DNA of 34,959 nucleotides from Thermoplasmatota archaeon (lineage in GTDB: Archaea > Thermoplasmatota > Penumbrarchaeia > Penumbrarchaeales > Penumbrarchaeaceae), in the NCBI GenBank assembly GCA_025457865.1, contig JALOTP010000019.1:1-34959 (forward strand), written 5' to 3'. Under the pieces are notes generated by a model. It was not told the DNA's origin. It searched no databases and worked only from the letters and a program-made list of their open reading frames with translations. Within the stretch, counting starts at the first letter, position 1, and each line of letters begins with the position of its first letter. Positions 34,055 to 34,959 of this stretch are shown one piece after another. The position numbers were made by a program, and so were the translations under genes.

Positions 34055-34959
34055 CCTTTACATCCTCCTTGCTTACGAACACGGCATCCTCGTAATACTT
34101 GGGCACCACATCACGGACGACATCTATGATGGTCCCGTCCCTGTACTCGATAAGGGCCACTATCTTGTCGCCCCAATGGTGCTCTATGGTCGTCCCGGTG
34201 ATATCATAGGCCATCTTCTGGAGCTCCTCTATGGTGCATATCCGGAGGTCCCTGGGGACCTTGACCTTGGAGAGCCTTTCCAGAAGGTCCTTCCTCAACG
34301 GATTTATCGCAACCCCTCTCTCCGTAATGACAACGTCTATGGTCTCTCCCGGTGTCACGACCGTTGTGCATTCCTTCACTATCACAGGATACCTGCCCCG
34401 GAACAGTGGAACGGTAATTATCGTGAGTTTGGCCCCTGCGGCCGTATCCGAATGACCGCCCACGGGTTCGGCTATTATTCCGGTGCTCATCGTGGCAGTA
34501 TTGACATTGAAGTTCAGATCGACCTCGGTCGCCCCCAGCACGACGACATCGAGCTTGTTCACCGTACACCCCTTCCCATGGACGTTGGCATATGCACCTA
34601 TGGGCAGGTCCACGTGGTTCTTGGGGTCCTCCCTCATGTTGTCCACGGCTGCAACATCGAACGCCTGCCCGGTGATCAGCTTCTTGACGGTCCCGTCCTT
34701 CAACATATCCACAAGGAACTGGGTCGTCCCGCCTTGGGCCCAACCCGCCTTCATCCCTCTCTCCTTCAGGAGCGTATGTAGGAACTCGGTAAAGGCAAGC
34801 GATATCCCTCCGGCCCCCGCCTGAAAGCTCATGCCATCTTTCACATAGCCCAGGAGGTCAGCGATCCTTACAACATCTTTGGCTATCTTGAGCCTGGTCG
34901 GTGAGCTGGTCACCCTGAGTTCCCCCGACGCTATCTTGTTCGGGTCACCTATCTTCGGA
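34032..34959 (-). CDS. citF: Citrate lyase alpha subunit (citrate CoA-transferase), N-terminus outside window
   Basis: About 308 C-terminal codons of a protein matching CitF, the subunit that moves the thioester from acetyl-ACP to citrate in bacterial citrate lyase. The frame is open to the right edge; its first visible residues [26 protein letters not shown] align with the mid-part of CitF, which is usually about 510 aa. Visible family motifs are [67 protein letters not shown] and [14 protein letters not shown]. The visible GTG at 34913 is internal, not the start. CitD/CitE partners, if present, lie outside. It overlaps icd and is probably co-transcribed with it. Confidence 0.88.
   Translation of the reverse strand, partial: PKIGDPNKIASGELRVTSSPTRLKIAKDVVRIADLLGYVKDGMSFQAGAGGISLAFTEFLHTLLKERGMKAGWAQGGTTQFLVDMLKDGTVKKLITGQAFDVAAVDNMREDPKNHVDLPIGAYANVHGKGCTVNKLDVVVLGATEVDLNFNVNTATMSTGIIAEPVGGHSDTAAGAKLTIITVPLFRGRYPVIVKECTTVVTPGETIDVVITERGVAINPLRKDLLERLSKVKVPRDLRICTIEELQKMAYDITGTTIEHHWGDKIVALIEYRDGTIIDVVRDVVPKYYEDAVFVSKEDVKDVERREN

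Overview
This window comes from an archaeal chromosome, most likely a Thermoplasmata-like euryarchaeote (phylum Thermoplasmatota). The evidence is the archaeal TATA boxes 20-28 bases ahead of apparently leaderless starts, a UbiA-family prenyltransferase, an archaeal ATPase of the DUF234 type, a winged-helix/PAS regulator, and large surface proteins ending in one membrane helix plus a short basic or acidic tail. Secreted C25 (gingipain-type) peptidases are known from sediment Thermoplasmata such as MBG-D. The lineage is an inference; no rRNA or tRNA gene is visible. Coding density is high and no gap between genes exceeds about 260 bases.

Layout. 1-1695: 3'-truncated HTH/multi-PAS regulator (minus). 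1953-4593: sugar-nucleotide enzyme (manC-type), UbiA-family prenyltransferase and MntP-type Mn efflux pump (plus). 4600-6810: Ig/Fn3-type surface protein (minus). 6896-8138: isochorismatase-fold hydrolase and UPF0316-type membrane protein (plus). 8267-9853: delta-1-pyrroline-5-carboxylate dehydrogenase. 9930-11321: DUF234 ATPase behind a striking GGTATA repeat array. 11336-19138: two giant surface proteins (minus), one a C25 peptidase. 19308-20594: phenylacetate-CoA ligase (minus). 20854-22143: unrecognised polytopic His-rich membrane protein (plus). 22328-25453: two-subunit ATP-citrate lyase aclB-aclA (plus). 25542-28313: small genes including a PKD protein, a glutaredoxin-like protein, a PPC-domain membrane protein, a decayed DUF234 fragment and a DUF2892 protein. 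28399-32685: SBBP/Fn3 surface protein (minus). 32828-34959: NADP-type isocitrate dehydrogenase and a 5'-truncated citrate lyase alpha subunit (minus).

How the genes fit together. Two themes dominate. The first is a heterotroph's surface: four very large membrane-anchored exoproteins (about 14 kb together), one a protease, alongside P5C dehydrogenase (proline/arginine breakdown) and phenylacetate-CoA ligase (aromatic amino acid breakdown). The second is citrate metabolism: ATP-citrate lyase, isocitrate dehydrogenase and citrate lyase alpha lie within 13 kb. This could serve acetyl-CoA production from citrate or part of a reductive TCA cycle; the window alone cannot decide. ATP-citrate lyase, IDH and P5C dehydrogenase all look closest to the versions familiar from eukaryotes.

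Most notable: aclB has no ATG, GTG or TTG codon where conservation places its start. An ACG codon sits exactly where the human enzyme's initiator Met aligns, preceded by GGAG inside a perfect 8-bp palindrome. The C25 peptidase gene has a TTG start with a strong Shine-Dalgarno and a 15-bp interrupted hairpin directly upstream.
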